A stretch of 64,000 nt of DNA from the NCBI GenBank assembly GCA_963576565.1, contig OY755039.1, forward strand, positions 143,413,369-143,477,368, given 5' to 3'. Below the pieces are notes generated by a model. That model was not told where the DNA came from, searched no databases, and was given only the letters and a program-made list of their open reading frames with translations. Origin of the DNA: Aspidapion aeneum (taxonomy: Eukaryota > Arthropoda > Insecta > Coleoptera > Brentidae). A program made the position numbers and the translations under genes. Shown one piece after another: positions 13,216-25,229 of the stretch. Every line of letters starts with the position of its first letter. Within the stretch, counting starts at the first letter, position 1.

Positions 13216-13220
13216 TTATC
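13162..13220. repeat. (TA)n microsatellite at the 3' end of a LINE
   Basis: A near-pure TA run that abuts the 3' end of the reverse-strand LINE remnant, so it is probably that LINE's simple-repeat tail. Confidence 0.85.
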
Positions 13221-13224
13221 GGTT

Positions 13225-14190
13225 TCACAACGTTCTACGTCTTCCGATACCCAATCTCCACTCGTTTTTGTCTGCCCATAATTCATCATCTAGGCCTCTT
13301 ATTCTTATTTCACTATCTATTCCTTCTCTCCAGCTTCTCCTCGGCCGTCCACGTTTTCTTCGGCCAGCTGGTTTCCATTGTAGTATTTGTTTAGGTAGTC
13401 TTTCATCATTCATTCTTTGTACATGTCCGTACCACACCAGTTGTTTTGTTCTTATATCATCCACTAAAGTACTTTCACCCACTGTCATAATTTCTCTTTT
13501 CTTTATTTGATTTGTAACTCTTTCTCTTTTTGATTTCCCTGCTGCTCTTCTCCAATAGTGCATCTCCGTAGCGGAAAGCATTTTTTCTGTTCTATCCTTG
13601 ATTGGCCATACTTTTGAGCCGTATGTAATAATACTTTTTACAATGGTGTTATATATAAGCTTTTTGTTATGTTTTGATATACTTTGGTCCCAAATTATTC
13701 CATTTAATAAAGTTATTGCTTTTCTTCCTTGTACGTTTCGATCTTTTATAGCTTTGTCTAGTGTTCCGTCAGCTGTAATTTTTAGACCTAAGAATTTATA
13801 CTCATTACAGGACTGAATTCGCTGCCCGGTATTTAAGATTAGATCCTGTTTCATTCCACCGATACACATATACTTTGTCTTATTGAGATTAACCTCTAGT
13901 CCCCACTTATTGTACTCTTCTATTAGTTTTCGTGTCATATATTCGAGGTCGTCATAATCCTGAGCCACTACTATTTGATCATCGGCGAAACATAAAGTAT
14001 ACAAGGTGGTTTCGTCCAACGGAATTCCCATGTCTTGGCATTTTCTCTTCCATACTTTAAAGACTTGTTCCAAGTATATCTTGAAGAGTGTAGGCAAGAT
14101 ACAACAACCTTATTTAAGACCTTTATTTACTTGAAAGCCTTTGGTTAGTTTTGATTTTATTCTAACTTTTGCCTTACTTCTGCAAATCGA
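13225..14190 (-). pseudogene. RTE-like LINE, 5'-truncated reverse transcriptase and C terminus
   Basis: The reverse strand encodes one continuous 290-codon frame from 14097 to 13225. In order it has LPTLFKIY, the catalytic LCFADDQIVV (about residues 35-44), a thumb and connection region with KYMCIGG and YKFLGLKI, and the C-terminal block QLVWYGHVQRMNDERLPKQI. It ends with EWRLGIGRRRTL. Upstream of 14097 similarity continues to about 14190 with a stop, so the copy is 5'-truncated and lacks endonuclease and fingers. It resembles the LINE at 8716-9890 and shows what that copy has lost. The retained long frame suggests fairly recent insertion. Confidence 0.85.
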
Positions 14191-14340
14191 CGTAAATTAC
14201 TACAATAATTTAATTTTACTATTCTTTAAACTGCTTAAATTCTGTTTTATGCAAATTTTGCAACAGTGATGTTTATTTAAGTCTAAAAGTAGACATTTTA
14301 GCAAAAATAGCCACTATTTAAAAATAAATGGATCCATAAC

Positions 14341-14844
14341 ACCTTCCTAGCCAGAGTATTATCACACTTCAAGTGAAGCCATGACAATATATTAGCCTCG
14401 AAAAAAGTTTTTTGTAAATATCTCAGAAACTAAAGCTCCTACAGAGTTTTTGGTTATAACACGAATTATTGAGCAAAATATAGTCTACTATATTCCGAAG
14501 ACAGTGTATTGGTACGATGCTCCGTTAAAAAGTTAGCATTTTTTAAAGTTTTTAACTATCAAAAAACTGTCATTAGCATTAATGAATTTCGACCAAAATC
14601 TTGTAAGAGTGTTGAACACTATTTTACCTGAAAATTTTATGAAAATCGGTTCAGCGGTTTATGAGCTATCGTGTTACGGACAGAAATAATATACACACAG
14701 ACACACACACAGGCAGACATCACGACGATTTTGCTAGGATAGTTCAAAATACATCCAAAAACACATTTTTGGCGTTATCTCAAAAAAAAGTTTTTTGTCA
14801 AAAATAATACCTTGTCTAGCCATTGCTACGCGGGCTAGGAAGGT
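14341..14844. mobile_element. TIR element, 504 bp (ACCTTCCTAGCC)
   Basis: Perfect 12-bp inverted termini ACCTTCCTAGCC / GGCTAGGAAGGT. No target duplication is evident. The interior has GAAAATCGGTTCAGCGGTTT followed by a CA-rich simple tract, the same type of phrase that precedes the CAGA microsatellite. Superfamily not recognised. Confidence 0.7.
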
Positions 14845-16600
14845 AAAAAAAGCGCTTCCAGAATTCCAGGTAAAAATGAGGCCTTATTTTGGGTTTTAAA
14901 TCAAAATGAAATGTTAAAATCAATATTATGTAACAGGGGCCTGTGTGTGACAGTGGTACTGTCACCTCAAGTGGCCAAGGCTTAAATGTTGTAAGCTACC
15001 AGCTTAGGCTACAACTTATATAAATTATGAAAAGATTAAATGTTACTATATGTTATTAAATTTACACGATCTCGAAAGGGAATTTGGCGGTTCTTGGAGG
15101 AAAAGTATGCTACAAACGTTTTTCTCAAATGTATAACTAATAGGATAATCATACATACCTTTTCAATTTTCTTCTTGTAGCTTCACACTTTCACTTCTTA
15201 TATTTATTAGTTGAATATCGACTTTTTACTACTATTAAACTTTTGTATTCAAATATTTACACTTCTTAAACTTTTAGGTTTTATAAACCTTTTATATATT
15301 TGTTGTAAATATATATATTTATCAACATCTTAAACGTTGATTGAATGAGTGAAGCTATTCAATCAACTGTTTAATTCACTTAATATTACTATTTAGGTTT
15401 GGGATATGTTATAGATTAAAAATGCCGATTTTAGGGCAACGAATGGTTTGTATTTTGTTGTTAAAATAAACCATAAAACAGTTAAACACATTATTTCAAA
15501 ACACTGGAAACAGTAATAATTAATGACTTTACAATCAATAAACTCTAAAAGAAAAGACCAAAATAATTATGAATAATAAAGATAATAGCTTATACAAAGT
15601 TCAAATAATTGATAAATTTCCCCAGTTGAAATAAAACCCCCCCCCTTAAGAAGTGTGAATTAAAGTGTAACGTACCAGGCAAGGGCAAACTAAAGAGTAA
15701 ACTCCCTGACGACTTTCGAAAGTTTCCCGTCTCAGTTAAAGCGACCCTGCGCTTGAAGGGACAAATATCTTGGCGTTGATTGGCTAGAATTCTACTCCCT
15801 TTCGCCTTGGCGAGAAAGAGATAAACTGCGCTTTAAGCGCTCCACTAAGAGACAAAATAGCAATGCAAGCCAGACTTAAAAACCCGTTAGAAAGTAAAAT
15901 TACACAGTGTGTTTTTTTTAATTGAAAATAGTTTAAAATTTGTTTCCAGTTACAAAATAAGAATTATTTTGATGTTAGTGGCTCAAAGGACATATTAGCC
16001 GAATACAACTTTTATTAAAATACAGCGAACCTGAAAACATGCCTAAAAACAAGTCACCGAGTTGCCATAAATTTTACTTAATCTTAACCTAGTCTTGCAC
16101 ATAATTAATGCTTGTTGATGTCAAAACAATATTTAATTAAAAATCTTTAAAAACTTATAAATGGCAAAAATACCATTTATGCTCAAATCCCGTTTTTAAA
16201 TTGAGGACTCAAATAGGTGTTTTTTCAACAAATTTTGTTAAAAATAAAAAAAAATGTAGAAGATAAAAATGAAAAAAGACGGTTTTTTCGATTTTTCTTA
16301 GAAAAGTCTAGGTTATGTAAAAGAAAACTATCCAAAAGTTGTATGCACCTTTTTATTAGGTATAACTTTTGCATTTAACTTGTTTCTATACAAGATCTAG
16401 TTTAGCTGAAATCCGTAAAAAACTCCCCTATTTTACCCCAATAACTCGGTAATTTAACACTAACCTAAAATCAGTAAGTATCTTTTGAATAAAAAGGTTT
16501 AATTTTGTCTATTCATGTTTATAAATTTATTTTACGATTCTGCGGTTAACCGCGTCGACTTTTTTTTATTACAATTTTTTTATAAACATTAATAGAAAAA
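14845..16600. other. Gene-free AT-rich interval
   Basis: No convincing coding region or RNA gene is seen. The stretch at about 15670-15870 is less AT-rich and includes GCGCTTTAAGCGC, a short palindrome; similar GCTTTAAGCG text occurs in the insertion at 38082-38744. The end overlaps the dispersed repeat also seen at about 12400. Confidence 0.4.
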
Positions 16601-17387
16601 CATTAAATTTACATAATCAGTGGCGCACGCAGAAATTTATCCTGGGGGGTGTTAAAGGCGGATCGATACATTTTGATTTTTATGTTTCGGAAATATTAAA
16701 TTTTTATACAGAGACATGGGATCAAGCGCGGATTTGAGGGGGGGGAACGTGGTAATTACCCCCCCCCTCCCTAAAACAAAAAAATATGCACTTTTTGTTA
16801 TTGATTAGTCGGAAAATAGGCGAATTACCCCCACTAGAAAAAAATTATATGCCAAATAATTTTTCGCGCTTGCATGGGATATCCTTGAGATTTTTTTTTC
16901 TGAGTACGCCGCTCTGGGTGGGAGGGATTGAGCCCCTAAGACCCCTTCTACGTACACCACTGTTTTAATTTGCTACCATTTTCTGCTCGCAGCCCATCTT
17001 TGCATGTGCTGAAGTAATTAAAATAAAATCGTTAAAAATAACTTTTTATATGGAAAAATATAATAATTTTTAAAAATGCATGTCCAAGCAAAACAATGGG
17101 TTTTGTAATAGTTTTGATTCACATAGTAAATATGAATCAGTCAGAAAAATTATTAGGTTTTAGTTTTGGAATGACATTTTTGACAATTGTTTATCGCAAA
17201 TCGCAACTAATTTTTTTTTTCCGGTTCCGGATTTAAAAACTTATGGCCACGTCCTTGTATACATCTGTACTCGGAACGTTAAGGACACTTATCATAAAGG
17301 CAAGCTTGCTTGACGATGAGTGACCTTAGGGAACGTGCCCCTAAACATTACCGCAAGACACGGTGGAAAGAATAGACCGGTGTTCGG

Positions 17388-17389
<2 letters not shown>
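16601..17389. repeat. G/C-run repeat and non-coding DNA
   Basis: CAGTGGCGCACGC at 16619 and GTACACCACTG ending at 16963 look like degenerate hAT-type ends, but no flanking duplication is found. Between them lies the G-run plus GGTAATTACC repeat shared with about 4140. The stretch 17250-17385, just before a (TA)n tract, has the look of a SINE or LINE 3' end but I cannot identify it. Confidence 0.35.

Positions 17390-17431
<42 letters not shown>
17390..17431. repeat. (TA)n microsatellite
   Basis: A run of about 20 TA dinucleotides. Confidence 0.9.
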
Positions 17432-17433
<2 letters not shown>

Positions 17434-18084
17434 GAATTTTCACGTTACTGGTGGTCCAGCTGATTTTTGTAAACAAAAGTTAGATATGATATGAACAACT
17501 AATATTTTTTGAATTTTTTGAAAACTAAGCCTACTATTTTTTAGTATATTCTTATAAAATAATATTTTTCAGACATACCAGTCGTTATTTTTTTTAGCCC
17601 GCTTCATTTTTCTTTACACAAAAATTAATTATACACAAATTCAGCTTGCACATATTTATTTCCAAGTTTCAGGGTTTTTTCACCTTATATGACTGGGCGC
17701 TGCTATTTCTCGCACGTATAAAAGAAACATAAAATTAAGGAAGGGAAATTAAACGGGTTTAAAATTTCTTTATATTCTAAACATGGATGTTTGAGGATTG
17801 GAAACTTAATGAAAGTTTATGGATATTCATGAAAGTACTCGAATTCTAAGAATTATTGTGGAATGTATATATATACAGCGAAAAATTAAAAATATATTTT
17901 TTCATTTCAGTTCTTCTTTTGTTATGTATTTCGTACAAAAAATTCTTAAAATATTCTCTAAAAATTTCAGTTGTCTAGTTTCTACACTTATTCCATAATA
18001 TGCCATTCTATTTTTTAAGGGATGAGTGTAACAGGCAAAATTTTTGAAAATGGCTTTAGTTTGCCGTAACGCCCAACTTTTCCT
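17432..18084. other. Gene-free AT-rich interval
   Basis: No gene or element recognised. Confidence 0.4.
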
Positions 18085-18290
18085 TTGTTTGAAACTCAAA
18101 ATTTTAGATTTCAATTGTCTTTATTTGTTTTAATCAAGACCTTTCGGTTAGTAAGAATCTCTAAACTTTCAAGGGTACAAACACTTTACACTTAAAACAG
18201 TTAGAGATACTTACTAACCGAAACGTCGCTTTTAAAATACCTAAATAAAGACAATGAAAGTTCGAAATTTTGTTTCTGCCCAACTTTTTC
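18085..18290. mobile_element. Foldback-type inverted repeat
   Basis: Arms are reverse complements. The inner part is nearly perfect over about 25 bp (TTTCGGTTAGTAAG at 18142 and CTTACTAACCGAAA ending 18223). Outer arms share ATTGTCTTTATTT / AAATAAAGACAAT and the words around CCCAACTTT. The loop is about 35 bp. Confidence 0.65.
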
Positions 18291-18572
18291 CTCTGCGAAA
18301 AATCTTGAAAGTTATTAGAACAATGTTGCCATTTTGTTTTGAAGTGACAGGTGTCAAACTTTTTCATAGTCTTAAATTAAGTTGGTCCCGCTTAAAGTAA
18401 ATCGATCAAAATTAATTTTATTTTTCCTAAAATAGAGAATTCATTTTTTTCTTAACTTTGGCAGGCGCCATCTTGGATTCTGAAGCTGGAAAATCGGGGA
18501 TCTTCGAACAAAAATTTAGCTTTGGGTGTTAAAAAAATATACCCTTTTTGCAGATTTTTCTTAAAATCTATC
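18291..18572. other. Gene-free AT-rich DNA
   Basis: No feature recognised. Confidence 0.4.
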
Positions 18573-18720
18573 CTTAAATTATGTAACGCCCGAGGGGTGG
18601 GAGGGGGGTTTGGCCTTGCATTACCCTAAATGTATTTCTAATGTGTTTTTTCTTGAAAATGCGTTACGAGAGGGGGAGGCGGCGGTCATAAATCCGGAAT
18701 TTTTGCGTTACGTAATTTAA
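18573..18720. mobile_element. TTAA-flanked miniature element, about 145 bp
   Basis: Begins TTAAATTATGTAACGC and ends GCGTTACGTAATTTAA, an inverted pair of about 16 bp with one mismatch. It is bounded by TTAA on both sides, as expected for piggyBac- or Kolobok-type insertions. G-rich interior, non-coding. Confidence 0.6.
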
Positions 18721-19467
18721 AGACGTTCCCTAAACAGAAAAATCTATTAAATAAAAAATTAAAAATTACTACAACCACAACAAAAGGGCTCCGTCCGTAG
18801 TTTACGACAGTGGTAGTTGTTAATTACCACACAAACTCCCCACAAAGCACAAAAATCACATCAAAGTTAAATTAACGTGAACAAAAATAATTAACTTATT
18901 TTTTAATTTTGTTAAATCTACATGCTTAAAGATAACTTAAAAACAAAGAGGAATCAGGTTAGAGAAATGTAATTTTTGCTGAAGTCTCTGGTGCTGTGTA
19001 TATAACGTTTTTTTTACCCTCGTTATTTTCATGAGCCAAAATCACACTTGAAAAGTCCTCCACAACATGTTCTCAAAAGCCACTAGATTAAGACTTCTCA
19101 AACCTACTAACTTTTTGGCTATTATTATGTCACGTTTTTTCTCTATATGTTTTTTAATAAAAAAAAAGCGCGAAAGCCTGTTCTAAAAGCCCTCTGAATA
19201 AAGACGTGTTAAAAGTAATAAATTTCTGCGTCTTTTTTTGTCACGTTTTTTTTAATAACTTTTTTTAAACTTAAAACTGTCGCGAAAGGAAGTACTAAAA
19301 GTTCACTGGTTTAAAACTACAAAACTTCAAGACGATTTTAAAAGATGGCGCTCAAGGCAAGACAAAATCTCTATACAGACATTATGTTTTCTTTAAAAGC
19401 TTAACAAGATTTTTCAACACTAAACACTTTCACACAAAATTAATGTGTCTTTCTTTGAATCTTTATC
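18721..19467. repeat. Gene-free interval with weak tandem structure
   Basis: At about 19050-19330 two to three degenerate units of about 115 bp share TCTAAAAGCC, TAAGAC(T/G)T and GTCACGTTTTTT. No gene is seen. Confidence 0.35.
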
Positions 19468-19706
19468 CAGTGGTGTAGCGAAGGGGGGGAGGCGGGGTGT
19501 TTGCCCCCTCCCTGCCCCGAGGGTACTGGCGCCCCAAGCTTTATTAAGTAGCAAGGCCGGCAACAGCAAATTGAGAGGGCGGCAAAGGAAACTAGAGACA
19601 TGATGACCTTTTTTTTTTGATGATCTTGTTATTTTTTTTGGTTACAATATTTTTGAGGGGCGCCCTTTTTAGCTGTCGGCCCCCCGCCCCTTCACGCTAC
19701 GTCCCA
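19468..19706. mobile_element. hAT-type miniature element, diverged copy of the GGCGTAGCG family
   Basis: Starts CAGTGGTGTAGCGAAGGGGG and shares the GGCGCCC, CATGATGACC and GGTTGCAAGATT-like internal words with 11666-12052. The right end is degraded and no target duplication is preserved. Confidence 0.65.
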
Positions 19707-20549
19707 GTTAATAACTGATGCGTCGTGATCGTGAAGGATCAGGGATCAGTTAATTAACTGGTTTTTGAAGTGTAGAGGCCAAAGCACTCTTGGATGGATT
19801 TCGTCGAAGTGAAAAATGTCGTCAATAGGTGGCGCCGCTTCTAATCAAATCTGAAAAATATTTGGTAGAAAAGTCACGCAAGTCGCGTTTAAAAATACGC
19901 GTAGAAAAGGCGCAAACTTCATGTGATTTTGACGTTGATAAAAACCTACTTAGAATTCACTTGAAAATAATGTTAAAACATTGCTGTTTTAATTTGGTAA
20001 TGGCGTTATTAGAACGTTGTTTTTAGCAACGTTATTTTTTATAACGTTAATGAATGATCCATTAAGCGTTTTCATATATGAAATAAACGTTTTTTTCAAG
20101 CAGCTTTTAAAATCAAACGTTTTTTTTTTTCACGCATTTTTTACGTGTTAAACACGTTATTGTGCTATGTGGCAACCTATTATATTTTTTTAAAATACAT
20201 AATTTTCTTAATTTAGAGATTTTTTCGTATATCAAGACAAAATAATTTATTACTTTTATTGTTTAAATACCCCTATAAAATTAATTTAATTCGTTGGTAA
20301 TGCAAATTAAAAGCATTCATTTGAATTGGACACCGGTAATTAGGTAGCCTAAACCACTATTTATCTTTATTATTTTAATTTTCCTATTTAAAACACATAA
20401 GTGGGCTGTCTTCATTTTTCAACATTAAATACTTATAAAATTATAAAATTAGCAACATTATTTTAATTTTGGTAAATTAATTACAAGCCCAATGTAACAC
20501 ATAGACCCAAAAATTAAAGAAATCCATCCCGAAAATTTTTGAAAAATAT
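19707..20549. other. Gene-free AT-rich interval
   Basis: No coding region stands out. AACGTT-rich text around 20000-20060 forms short self-complementary words. Confidence 0.35.
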
Positions 20550-20557
20550 CTTGAAAG

Positions 20558-21583
20558 CAGTGGCAACTACGACAGGGAGGGCAACGGGGCAATGCCCTCC
20601 CAAAACTAGACAACAACCAGTATATGTCTAGTTCTTATTTTTAGTATGTGGTTAACTGGGTAAACTTTTTTAGCGTAAATAATTACAAGCCGGCAGCACC
20701 GCTCGAGACAAGATTTCAATTTAATCCGTTTTTCAGCGGTTGTTCTAGCGCGGGGGCGGGATGATTGTTTGTTTTCGTTGTCGTCGCCCATATTCATCGT
20801 ACCAAACCGTTCGTTGCCCTTCCTACGTATTGCTGGTTCTATCCTTAGTGAAGACGTATGAGTTGTTTAGATTTGGGGTACGTCAGGGTCAGTAGTTAAA
20901 AGCCTTGTCCGCGTGTCCGTCGATTATATAATTAACTATGCAAATTTAAATACGTTAACATATGAACTTCGATTACAAATAAAATCTTTAGGCCGGACCT
21001 AAAAATCCTAAAAAGTAACCAAAATTTTAGTGCAAGTAATAAAACATTATACGATGCTAAAAACTGGCTGTGCGGTTTTAAAAAACGAAATGCTTTTTTT
21101 TGCTTTACTTGTCTTATTATGAACAATTCACGAAGTGATCCTACGTGGGTGGCAAAGGGAATGTATGATATCAAGCACTTTAGTGAAAAGTTAAAGACAC
21201 AAAGGAAGTGCTACTTATTTAAATAACCACATAGAATTTTCTGTGCGTGTGCTAGGCAAGACTGATATTAGGAGCCAATTGAATAGTGCCTATAGGCAAA
21301 ACATTACCGAACATAATGGAAATGTGGCAAAAAATAGACATGTACTTAGTAGGTTAATAGACTGTTTAAAATTCTGTGGGATTTAGAGGTTGCTCTACAG
21401 GGCCATGATTAGTCTAAAACTGGTGCTAATCCGAACACTTTGCGCATGTAAAAGAAGGGCGGATAGACTTTATCTATAAACTAATAAACTAAAAACTACA
21501 CCAAGTAGCTTTTATCTCCTTTTCCATGAAATATTAAATTTCTACCCCCCCCCCCCAATTTATAACGTCACCCGCCGCCACTG
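20558..21583 (+). mobile_element. hAT transposon (TTF zinc finger, ZMYM1-like), internally deleted, copy 1
   Basis: A 1026-bp element beginning CAGTGGCAAC and ending GCCGCCACTG. It is flanked by perfect CTTGAAAG duplications at 20550-20557 and 21584-21591, the hAT signature. At about 21032-21226 the + strand encodes a TTF-type zinc-finger segment with [18 protein letters not shown] and then NNSRSDPTWVAKGM. The frame breaks just before the stretch that would continue as [10 protein letters not shown]. This domain is the N-terminal DNA-binding part of insect hAT proteins of the ZMYM1/DUF4371 type. The RNase H-like catalytic domain is missing, so this is a non-autonomous derivative. Confidence 0.85.
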
Positions 21584-21789
21584 CTTGAAAGAGTTAAATG
21601 GACCCGACAGGGTATATACGTGTTTACAGCGTATTGGATTGAGAAAATGAGTGCAGCAAAGGTGACAATGGCTTGGTGCTGTCAAAATTTTGCACTGAGT
21701 GCAGTTTCAATGTATCACGCTGAAGACAGAAAATCGCACTCAAATACAAGCCAATAACCTCACTTTTTTTAGGTAAAAGAGAATAGTTT

Positions 21790-21945
21790 ATTATAACAAA
21801 ACCATTTCATGTAAAAAAAAGCCAAGTGCGCGAAAGTTTTATTCCGTAAAAAGAATTGAGATAAACGTAAAGCCAAGTTCTCCAATACAAATTTCAAATT
21901 GAAAGGTTCTTACTAGTTTGGAAATGTTTTTTAAACTTTTTTTTA
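21790..21945. mobile_element. Half copy of the ATAACAAAAACATTTC foldback element
   Basis: Matches the left arm of 42548-42917 (ATTCCGTAAAAAGAATTGAG, AATACAAATTTCAAA). The right arm is missing. Confidence 0.6.
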
Positions 21946-22019
21946 TTAATTTGAGTCAAAAATCATAATCAGCAACTTGAGACACCGCCAAGAGTTATAT
22001 TTGATAAATATCGGGAATA

Positions 22020-22400
22020 AATAAGAAAAACCACCATTTTGAATTCGTCATTTTAATTTTTTTAAAAACTGCAAAATTTCAAGTTTGAGACAAATCGGTT
22101 TAAAAATAAAGAAATCCGCCATTTTGGATCCGCCATTCTTGTAATCAAAAACGTAAATTTTTTGTTACCAGAACTGTACACCTACCAAATTTCAACACTC
22201 GACTTAATGGATTTAACTCTAACTAAACCAAATTTCAAGAAAATGAGGATTTTTTAAATATTTTTTTGCATAAATGATAATATAATATCTATTTTGTTTT
22301 TCATCTGCACATTTTTTTGAAAAAAAATATTTTAGTCCGGCGCCCAGTTGACAACAACTTTTTTAAAAATCAATTTTAAAAAAATTATATAATTTTTGAC
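22020..22400. mobile_element. Right half of the GGCGGATCC foldback element
   Basis: Corresponds to about 32980-33340 of the large foldback element. It has AAATCCGCCATTTTGGATCC, then CTTAATGGATTTAAC, a TTTTTCATCTGCACATTTT block and the terminal TCCGGCGCC. Single-ended relic. Confidence 0.65.
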
Positions 22401-22559
22401 AAAAAAGTTTTTAAAAACATTTTTCTGAAAAACAACTCTTTCGATGACAAGGTGTTTAAAAATATATTTTCGTAAAGAAAATAATACCTATACATATACC
22501 AACATACATACTTGTATCAAATTTTGTAAGGAAAATGTTTAAGTATCTTTAAATTACTT

Positions 22560-22671
22560 ATAACCCATCGCACCGACTTTTTTTTTCGTTACTTAGCATT
22601 AAGTGTTCCTTATTATGTCAAATTATAATTATATTAAGAAACGAAAAAAAGGTCAGTGAGATGGACCCTTA
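22560..22671. repeat. Small hairpin sharing the Harbinger-like terminus
   Basis: CCCATCGCACCGAC at 22564 pairs imperfectly with GTCAGTGAGATGGACC near 22653-22668. It abuts the larger element that has the same terminal sequence, so it may be a minimal derivative of that family. Confidence 0.5.
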
Positions 22672-23845
22672 GGGCCCATCGCACCGAGTTTTAAAATTCC
22701 CTTTCTTAACTATGGATTGCTTTAATTTTAAGCATGTCTTATTTTTAAATTTGTTGCACCGAGCAAAAATCTCCTCTTCTTTGTTAAGATGCGGCCACCT
22801 TGTGACCCAATCAGGCAACGCCGCTGTTTCAACCAACATAATTTTTATACTATGAAAAAACAACAACACCCAGTACGTCCCAAAATAGTTTTGTCAAAAC
22901 CCATCAATTTCCTGTGTCAAGTCGCCTTTAAAAATTTATTTACAAAAATGAAAGTTCTTGAATTTTTGGAAGAATATTTGGAAGATGATGAAATCGAGAT
23001 GGTGCCACTCGATTTTTTGGAATTTGGGTGTCCTTGTCGCCTTGTTGGTACAGTCGCGTATTTCTCCCGGGCTGGTTTACGGTTCCCCATCCAGCCCAGG
23101 ACAAAATCCGCGCCCGGCCGAAAACTGTACTGCTTCTAAGGCACAGGCCGATAAGGCAGCGGCCCATACACCTCTGGATATAACCAAAGTAATTAAAACT
23201 ATAATGAAATTACGGTAAAATGTAAAGGCAGAAAGGAAAATCGTCTTGTTGCTTCATGCACTGCAGTTTCATTTAAATGCAAGGGTTTCCTTACATTGGT
23301 CAGTCATATCCTACCCTTACCGCTGTACCCACCAGGCTGTGAACAACAGTTAACTCAAAAATAGGACGAAAATACTGTTAATAAAAATTAGATTCAACTT
23401 TATTTAAATTATTTTTCTTCCCTACAAATCTTTTTGTAATCGATACATAGGTATATTTTTTCACAAAAACATTGTGCCAAAAGAACCAAAATCTAGCCGT
23501 TATCTTCTGCAATAAAGTTTTTCAAAATCTTTTTTATTTATTTAAAAAAAACATGTTTTTTTACTTTATTTACTTAAAAAAGACAAAATTCACTTCAATC
23601 AAAACACTGCTCATTTGTAGGTATTGTCAGTTGCTATGGCTATGCCAGACGGGTAACATTATGTGACCAGCATCTTATCTTTAAGCAACTCTTAAGGAAC
23701 AGTAAAGTCACGAAAAAAGCTGACTTAATTTTAACAACACTAAGGAAGGAATAAGTCTGCCTTTAAGTTCGGTGCAACGAAATATTACGAAATACGGTAT
23801 TCTTTAAGCTAAGAAACGGAAAAAAAACGTCGGTGCGATGGGCCC
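22672..23845. mobile_element. PIF/Harbinger-like non-autonomous element, 1174 bp
   Basis: Inverted termini GGGCCCATCGCACCGA / TCGGTGCGATGGGCCC (16 bp, perfect). Flanked on both sides by TTA (22669-22671 and 23846-23848), the usual PIF/Harbinger target. The interior has a short + strand frame with a serine- and acid-rich segment LEFLEEYLEDDEIEMVP (about 22960-23015) and a GC-rich patch at 23030-23130. Neither is a recognisable transposase. Confidence 0.7.
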
Positions 23846-23848
23846 TTA

Positions 23849-24427
23849 GTGTTTTTAAAAATATTTCGCCTGTAGAGCCTGCAAAAAAATATTTACCTCT
23901 AAATAATTTTTCCACTGTTTAAAAAAAAACATAACCCGGAAGAACAGCGGCAAAAATGCAAATTTATTCCAATTTTTTGACTTATTTTTTTTCCCTTTTA
24001 ATCGGAATCAAATAAGATTGTTTGTTATTTTTTTGAGACTATTGTCTTAAAACCAACGAACTTCACACCTTGCTGGTTACATTAAATAGCGTCCTGACCG
24101 TGAGGGTTCTAAATATTTTTTTTAGATTTTGTGCTAATGATAGACCGCGGGGTACTCGGCAAAAATTTACATTCAAAGAAAATAAATTTCAAAGGAAATT
24201 TTAGAGGTGTGATGATAATGATTCATATTTGAGTGGGCCTTGCAGCCCTTCCACTTTGACCACCGGTGGGTCTATTGTGGCTCACTTTTGAGTGGTTTTT
24301 CACAAGTCTAATCCTCCAAAAAGATTAGCTATCAAATTGGGTTCAGATCTTCTGCATCAATCTGGGGTTTACCGAAAGTGTTCTGATGTAAACGTGCAAT
24401 AGCCGGACATTCGCACAGTGAAATACC
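23849..24427. other. Gene-free interval
   Basis: No gene or repeat recognised. Confidence 0.35.
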
Positions 24428-24610
24428 GTTCACAGAGGTGTAAATTGTGAATTTATTGTCAATATTTAGGAAAAACAATTTAAAAAAACAAATTTTAACA
24501 TTGATTTTTTAGTATTGATTTTTCAGCTAAACGACAAAAAAATACATAAGATGTGTCATTCAACGTCATGTTTTGAAACAAGAGAAGCGTTCGGTATTTG
24601 CATCTCAGAC

Positions 24611-25227
24611 CAGGGCAAGGCCAACACAAAAATAGAGGCCACGACCCTGAAAAAATCAGCTGTTCTCCCGGGGCTGAATTTTACATTGGGTCTTATGGGA
24701 GGTCAGACGTTTTTTTATGATATTTTCAAAATGGCACTACAGATTTCCGCAAAATTTCAGTGAAATATTCTCAGACACCATCCCGATATTCCACCAAAGG
24801 TTTGTAAGGAAGCAACATGATTAAAAGGTTAAAATCTTCAAGATTTGGCATTCCTTATTTTGAATTCAAATTACCCGCCATGTACCTCATGCCAACTGTT
24901 ATATTTGACATGTATTTGACTTTGTCATATGTGATTGTCACATTCGCTTCTGCTTTAAACTTAATTTTTGTGTGAGCTAATGAAGCGGCTATGAAAAATT
25001 AGGGCTTACTATACATTAAAAAAAAAATTGTTCTGCCAGAATAAAGTAAAAACAATCTCAAAAACGGCTTTATTTAACAAAAAATCAAATATCCATGAAC
25101 CGTCATTCCAACTTCAAAATTTTAAAGACAATCAGCTGTGTCGTAACGTGACCATCAAAAAAAAATCAGCCCCGGATGTGACGTCAACAAAGTGGAGGAT
25201 CGTGGCCCGTCCATTTTGATAGCCCTG
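24611..25227 (+). mobile_element. 610-bp 7-bp-TSD element, cluster copy A
   Basis: Starts at CAAGGCC (24616) after an extra CAGGG, and ends GATAGCCCTG at 25227. CTCAGAC precedes it at 24604-24610. It is followed after two bases by the head of copy B in inverted orientation. Confidence 0.85.
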
Positions 25228-25229
25228 AC

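Noticed and set aside
16619..16963. Possible hAT-type element bounded by CAGTGGCGCACG and GTACACCACTG
   Set aside because: Inverted ends are poor and the flanking 8-mers do not match.
17250..17390. Possible SINE or tRNA-derived repeat before a TA tract
   Set aside because: No convincing A and B box pair, and no second copy in the window.
24515..24763. Short frame also present at 43516-43842 (shared residues [19 protein letters not shown])
   Set aside because: It lies in the 610-bp miniature element. The shared residues reflect copies of the repeat, and the frame is broken in other copies.
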